A DNA stretch of 64,000 bases. Source: Pinibacter sp031553495. Lineage in GTDB: Bacteria; Bacteroidota; Bacteroidia; Chitinophagales; Chitinophagaceae. The notes under the pieces are model-generated. The model saw only the letters and a list, made by a program, of their open reading frames with translations, did no database searches and was not told the DNA's origin. Where the stretch lies: NCBI GenBank assembly GCA_031553495.1, contig JAVBLN010000014.1:62001-126000 (forward strand), given 5' to 3'. Position numbers and translations under genes: made by a program. Positions 60,333 to 64,000 of this stretch are shown here, piece by piece (position 1 is the first letter of the stretch; every line of letters starts with the position of its first letter).

Positions 60333-60546
60333 ATCAAACTGTTTTGAATTTATAGAATTGCATTCTCATATGGCAGCATTGCAGGTTTTTGAAATATCCA
60401 ATAAGCCTGCAATTTTCAAATTATTACATAAAGCAAATGATCATAGATGTAAGTATTGTAGTTATCACGGGTTCAGATTTCAACCATTTGGGTATTTATA
60501 CATAAAAACCCAAAAAACATAATGGTTTCTAAATTATTGATAAAAG

Positions 60547-60559
60547 TAAGCGATACTTA
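60547..60559. promoter_or_regulatory. Palindrome TAAGCGATACTTA, possible half-related operator
   Basis: TAAG and CTTA flank CGATA. AGCGAT is shared with the LacI-type palindrome at 56139-56151. It lies in the GH77 upstream region. A weak but notable match. Confidence 0.3.
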
Positions 60560-60613
60560 AATAAAAACACTGTCTTTTTCAAACAATCCGTGTTTTTTGT
60601 AGAATGTTTCACT

Positions 60614-60621
60614 TATTTTTG
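60614..60621 (+). promoter_or_regulatory. Bacteroidota -7 element of the 49-residue membrane protein
   Basis: TATTTTTG matches TAnnTTTG exactly, 17 bases before the ATG at 60639. The leader would be about 10 bases. No good -33 box at standard spacing was recognised. Confidence 0.45.
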
Positions 60622-60638
60622 CGCAAATTTTTTTTGAT

Positions 60639-60788
60639 ATGGAAAAAAAATCAACCGGACTTTATTGGTTATTATTCTTCATTTCAACCTTTGCACTAAT
60701 ATTTGCAATTTACCTGCATTTTAATTACCTAACATTAATCATACCATTTGTTGGTTTATACTTTGTTAAAGCAATGGATATAATTTAG
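60639..60788 (+). CDS. Small membrane protein, 49 residues
   Basis: Too short for usual gene length cutoffs. MEKKSTGLYWLLFFISTFAL and on: two hydrophobic segments at residues about 8-25 and 28-43, joined by a short YLHFNY turn, ending in AMDII. The charged start (EKK) suggests the N-terminus inside. It has an exact -7 box and an ATG, and stops in TAG at 60786. No family recognised. The coding look (two clean membrane spans, no rare composition) supports a real gene. It lies between GH77 and repeat arm 19. Confidence 0.6.
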   Translation: MEKKSTGLYWLLFFISTFALIFAIYLHFNYLTLIIPFVGLYFVKAMDII

Positions 60789-60862
60789 TGAAGATGGAGT
60801 GTTGAAAATGAATGGAACTTTTTAAAGATCGCATCTTTTATGATGCGATTTTTTTTTGGGGG

Positions 60863-60925
60863 GCCGGCGGTAGTGCTACTATTAAGCATCGTTGTGTCAC
60901 TCACTTGTACGGTAGTAATGCTAGT
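60863..60925 (+). repeat. Dispersed repeat arm 19 (plus)
   Basis: GCCGGCGGTAGTGCTACTAT, TAAGCATC, core GTTGTGTCACTCACTTGTAC, GGTAGTAATGCTAGTGAGC. Preceded by a T-run and GGGGGG, as arm 5. Followed by a short module D remnant. Confidence 0.92.
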
Positions 60926-60950
60926 GAGCAGTTGGCAGTAGATTCAACTT

Positions 60951-63437
60951 TCAATTTTCAACTAAAGAAGGCGGCCCCAAATAACTTTGCTTCACACCGC
61001 CATAATCAATAACAATCTTCTGCAAAACCAAAGCCGGATCAACCATCCAAAACTTCAAAGTATGTTTGCCGGTTCCGGCTATTGTATGCTTTGTATTGCT
61101 TATAATAATATTATTTGCCACCCACTCTTCCCATTTTTTATTAGTCATGCCTTCATGAATATTGATGATTTGAGGTTTATCATCATCAAATGATACAGCA
61201 TAACGCAACCCGCCATTGTTGAAATTAAGTGTGGGAGAAAAATATAAACTCACAGTAGCGTTCTTCACTTTTTTGTCCAATACTACTTCATATTCCAATC
61301 GGGGCGAATTACCTTCGGGCTTTTGCGCTTTTGCCGTTACCGGCAAGGGTGTAATGCCATCACCGGTTCTGCCAATATCCGGAATAACCTGCCAGCGCAC
61401 ACCATTTGATGAAATGGCTTTTGTGAAGTGCGCGGCACTCAATGATGTGTATCCTTTTTCGTCCGCAACACTTTTTACAGCCACATCAATATTCTCGTTT
61501 ACACCTGTTGTATCAAACCATTTAACAGCGGGCATTACATTGGTTTCCGGTTGCTGCCAGTAAGTGTAACCAATATGCGTTTGATCCATCATGTGCCGCC
61601 ACTTTCCGTTCAGCAATGTGTCGTTGTAATAAGCAGTCAACTGCGCGTCTTTTTCAAAACAAGCTTTTGCTTTCGCTGCCCATTCGTTTGCCTGCACCGA
61701 CATTCCTTCGTCAGCAAAAAATTTATTTTTTGCCACAGCCACATACATCTCATTCAAATTAGCGCAAGCTTTTACAGGAAATAAAACCAATTGATAAAAA
61801 GCAGGTTTATAATCATCGGATATTTTATTATGAATATTTTCAGCCTGTTTCAAAATGCTGTTATACTCGTTCACTATCCTGTTGGCTTCGTTATAATTAA
61901 AAAGACTATAAGTATTTTCATTAAGCAATTCGGGCTTTCTGCGGGCATTATATTGTGTATATTTTGTAAGAATATGAGCGATGCTTTTTGCATAAGTATT
62001 TCCAAACTGTTGAGCTGCCCATTTTTGCGTATAAGCGCTCATACTGTCAACATTCCACGAAGCCGCATTCCATGCATGTTCCAGGAAAAAAGATATGGGC
62101 AGTTCCATAGGTTTCAAATCGCCCACATTTACAATCCAAAGTTGTCGTGCACCATATTCATACGCAAGACGCATCTGCTCCCATGTGCGTGAAATTTGTA
62201 CCGTATTAAGCCATTTGTAATTTCTAGGTCCGCCTACATAATCGAAATGATAATAAATACCATAACCGCCTTTACGCGGCGCATCACCCACTCGTGGCAG
62301 TTTGCGGATATTGCCCCAGTTATCATCACATAAAAGCAAGGTAACGTCATCGGGCACACGCATTCCTTTATCGTAATAATCCTGCACCTCTTTATATAAG
62401 GCCCACATTTGCGGTTGTTGTTCGGCGTTATTTCCAGTCACATCTTCAATAATATGGCGCTGATTATTTACAATTTTTTCCAGCAACGCTATATTGCTTT
62501 CTTCACTCATCGGTTCATCCCCATCGCCACGCATGCCAACGGTTACTATGCTTTCATGGCTTTTCATACGTTCTATTCCATTTTTCCAAAAATCATTCAA
62601 ACGTTCAGCATTGCTGTCATAATTCCATTTACCTACACCATACCTGCGCCATTCATCGTGCGCACGCATCATAGGTTCATGGTGCGAGGTGCCCATTACT
62701 ATTCCATAATTATCGGCCACAATCGGATTTAAGGAATCATCATCATTAAAAGCGCTTCCCCACATGGCCGGCCACAAATAATTCGCTTTCAGGCGAAGCA
62801 TTAATTCAAATACTTTTTCATAAAAAAGATGATTGAATCCTCCGAACTTTTCTTTGGCCCAACCGGATAACGCCGGTGCTTCATCATTTAAAAATATCCC
62901 TCGATATTTTACAGATGGCGCCGAAAAAATATTACTTCCTTTTTTTACAAACACATTCGTCCTTTTAACAACCGGCACATCCGCCCACCAATACCAGGGA
63001 GATACGCCCATTTGTCCTGATAATTCAAACACACCATATGCAACTCCGCGTTTATTCGATCCCGTTATTACAAGCATTCCTGCTTTAACCTGCGTAACCT
63101 GGTACGCATCCCATTTCGACTGAATATTCTTTACACTTAGTTTTTCATTTTTTATCAGCATCTCAATCATTGCCGATCCGCTAATAGTGCCAACAACTAT
63201 TACATTTCCCTTTATTGCATTATGTACAAGCGGAGGTTTTACACCGGTTACCAATTCAATATCCTGTTGCAAAAAAGCGGCGGCTTTTTGTACAAGCCAA
63301 TCGTCTCCGGCATCAGTATAAATTGATACATTTTTCAATGAAAAATTTCCCGGTTCACTTGTTGAGGTTATAATATTTTGTGCATTTATTGCAAACGACA
63401 ACATTAAAGTAAAAAATAGAATGCATGTTTTTTTCAT
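60951..63437 (-). CDS. GH115-family alpha-glucuronidase
   Basis: 828 residues from ATG 63437 (MKKTCILFFTLMLSFAINAQ, signal peptide); the longer frame is not preferred. It removes 4-O-methyl-glucuronic acid from internal and terminal xylose of glucuronoxylan. The GH115 core begins APSVKYRGIFLNDEAPALSG and has FELMLRLKANYLWPAMWGSA, YGIVMGTSHHEPMMRAHDEW, VTVGMRGDGDEPMSEESNI and LLLCDDNWGNIRKLP. The C-terminal beta region (about 700-828) is the usual accessory domain. It runs minus and is separated from other genes on both sides by repeats. A xylan enzyme is not the obvious partner of a mannan locus. Confidence 0.92.
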   Translation of the reverse strand: MKKTCILFFTLMLSFAINAQNIITSTSEPGNFSLKNVSIYTDAGDDWLVQKAAAFLQQDIELVTGVKPPLVHNAIKGNVIVVGTISGSAMIEMLIKNEKLSVKNIQSKWDAYQVTQVKAGMLVITGSNKRGVAYGVFELSGQMGVSPWYWWADVPVVKRTNVFVKKGSNIFSAPSVKYRGIFLNDEAPALSGWAKEKFGGFNHLFYEKVFELMLRLKANYLWPAMWGSAFNDDDSLNPIVADNYGIVMGTSHHEPMMRAHDEWRRYGVGKWNYDSNAERLNDFWKNGIERMKSHESIVTVGMRGDGDEPMSEESNIALLEKIVNNQRHIIEDVTGNNAEQQPQMWALYKEVQDYYDKGMRVPDDVTLLLCDDNWGNIRKLPRVGDAPRKGGYGIYYHFDYVGGPRNYKWLNTVQISRTWEQMRLAYEYGARQLWIVNVGDLKPMELPISFFLEHAWNAASWNVDSMSAYTQKWAAQQFGNTYAKSIAHILTKYTQYNARRKPELLNENTYSLFNYNEANRIVNEYNSILKQAENIHNKISDDYKPAFYQLVLFPVKACANLNEMYVAVAKNKFFADEGMSVQANEWAAKAKACFEKDAQLTAYYNDTLLNGKWRHMMDQTHIGYTYWQQPETNVMPAVKWFDTTGVNENIDVAVKSVADEKGYTSLSAAHFTKAISSNGVRWQVIPDIGRTGDGITPLPVTAKAQKPEGNSPRLEYEVVLDKKVKNATVSLYFSPTLNFNNGGLRYAVSFDDDKPQIINIHEGMTNKKWEEWVANNIIISNTKHTIAGTGKHTLKFWMVDPALVLQKIVIDYGGVKQSYLGPPSLVEN

Positions 63438-63516
63438 ATCGCAATAATATTGATACCGGTTTAGGTATAACACCAAAATCAAACAGTATGTTTTTTCTGA
63501 GATTTTTATTTATGGA

Positions 63517-63580
63517 ACCAGCGATAGATCCCTGATTAAGCTTCGGTTGTGTCACTCACTTCAACGGCCGTAATTCTATT
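63517..63580 (+). repeat. Dispersed repeat arm 20 (plus, diverged)
   Basis: ACCAGCGATAGATCCCTGAT, TAAGCTTCGGTTGTGTCACT, CACTTCAACGGCCGTAATTC, TATT. It has GCTTCGG for GCATCG, a change shared only with its partner, arm 21. Confidence 0.85.
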
Positions 63581-63731
63581 CATCAATTTAAAAGCATCAT
63601 TATAAAATTTTGCTTTTTGTTGCTACAAGCACCAGTATAAAACTTCAAGGCAGTGTTTGCAAATCATGGAATTTTTGAATCGCTGAAGGCTCTCTCGTAT
63701 TTTCAACACTCTACATTTTTCACATTAACCC

Positions 63732-63799
63732 CAATAGCATTCCTGCCGTACAAGTGAGTGACACAACCAAAGCTGATTAGAATTACTATCGCTCGTTCC
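63732..63799 (-). repeat. Dispersed repeat arm 21 (minus, diverged)
   Basis: CAATAGCATTCCTGCCGTAC, AAGTGAGTGACACAACCAAA, GCTGATTAGAATTACTATCG, CTCGTTCCC then an A-run. Its reverse complement has AGCTTTGGTTGTG, matching arm 20's private variant. Confidence 0.87.
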
Positions 63800-63837
63800 C
63801 AAAAAAAACATTGAACTATTGAGTTAATGAATCATGG

Positions 63838-63970
63838 AATTTAACATGCTCACATTTTCTCATTCATCGGATCTGCCGGAAACAAGTGCAACAAGCCATT
63901 TCTACTGCATTTTCAAATTTTCAAATTAGCACATTTTCAAATTCATTTCCACATTTCCCACATTATCACA
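63838..63970. repeat. TTTTCAAATT/CACATT low-complexity module
   Basis: CTCACATTTTCTCATTCATC, GCATTTTCAAATTTTCAAAT, TAGCACATTTTCAAATTCAT, CACATTTCCCACATTATCAC. Same module as before the stop codons at 7224, 8728 and 24889. Confidence 0.7.
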
Positions 63971-64000
63971 TTATCTCTTCACTTCCTTAAATATTGACAA
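63971..64000 (-). CDS. Possible C-terminal end of a further minus-strand gene
   Basis: The last 30 bases read on the minus strand give LSIFKEVKR followed by TAA (63971-63973). The low-complexity module that abuts this stop is the same one that abuts the stops of three proven minus-strand genes in the window. Only nine codons are visible, so this is tentative and the product is unknown. Confidence 0.3.
   Translation of the reverse strand: MSIFKEVKR

Larger units (their letters stand above)
60333..60638. other. Divergent control region of GH77 and the small membrane protein
   Basis: 306 bases, no gene. It holds the TAAGCGATACTTA inverted repeat and the -7 box of the small gene. Confidence 0.5.
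63438..63970. other. Intergenic region with inverted pair 20/21 and low-complexity DNA
   Basis: Over 500 bases, no gene. Arms 20 and 21, then a TTTTCAAATT/CACATT module (63838-63970). It resembles the downstream ends of other minus-strand genes. Confidence 0.6.

Noticed and set aside
60812..61012. 66-codon frame covering repeat arm 19
   Set aside because: It reads through the dispersed repeat (ATIKHRCVTHL) and then antisense to GH115.
63355..63555. 66-codon minus frame upstream of GH115 running into repeat arm 20
   Set aside because: Different frame from GH115, starts within the repeat and shows no protein-like features.
1932..63799. The recurrent 65-base sequence as a CRISPR array
   Set aside because: Copies are kilobases apart, alternate in strand and have no regular spacers; no cas genes are present.

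Overview
The window looks like chromosomal DNA of a Bacteroidota bacterium, most likely Chitinophagaceae or a near relative. The signs are SusC/SusD pairs, a type IX secretion plug protein, BshB1 of bacillithiol synthesis, a DUF4249 lipoprotein beside a TonB-dependent receptor, a Bacteroidota-style ECF sigma factor, TAnnTTTG promoter elements and low to moderate GC. No tRNA, rRNA, CRISPR array, transposase or phage gene was seen.

Layout. 1-611 is the N-terminal part of alanine dehydrogenase. 612-10490 holds envelope and secreted proteins: a MORN/YwqK-like protein with an apparent frameshift in its signal peptide, a parvulin-type prolyl isomerase, a TonB receptor/DUF4249 pair, the T9SS plug protein, BshB1 and a secreted phosphodiesterase-like protein. 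10763-21535 is a propionyl-/methylmalonyl-CoA block: meaB, mce, acyl-CoA carboxyltransferase, a 73-residue delta-like protein, a biotin carrier, a CoA-transferase, mutA and mutB. It ends in a clear terminator. 22056-28580 has a small TonB-C-like protein, an orphan ECF sigma factor and two Lgt paralogues flanking a GH92 mannosidase.

28654-63437 is a large, mostly minus-strand glycan-degradation region. It contains a GH38-like enzyme, an SGNH hydrolase, two SusC and two SusD genes in the unusual order D-x-x-C-D-C, DUF4961 and DUF5004 lipoproteins, GH43, GH2 (with an F5/8 domain), GH130, two more GH92 enzymes, a divergent LacI regulator, a DPE2-like GH77 with two starch-binding domains, and GH115. 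The enzyme set (three GH92, GH38, GH130, mannosidase-like GH2) suggests alpha- and beta-mannosidic glycans such as N-glycans or mannoprotein. GH115 and GH43 suggest xylan or pectin side chains as well. Export to the outer surface or periplasm is implied by N-terminal signal peptides on nearly all of them; GH77 has none and is probably cytoplasmic. LacI may act on a 28-bp motif shared by the upstream regions of the SusD-led operon and a GH92 gene.

The most striking feature is not a gene. A 60-70 bp sequence centred on GTTGTGTCACTCACTTGTAC occurs, in full or variant form, 21 times, always between genes. Copies almost strictly alternate in direction (plus then minus), forming inverted pairs 265-490 bp apart or pairs enclosing whole genes. 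The insides of the pairs are mosaics of further shared modules in a constant order, as if derived by internal deletion from one ancestral element. Arms of the same pair share private variants. This looks like a non-autonomous, MITE-like or hairpin-forming repeat family whose mobilising enzyme is not in the window.
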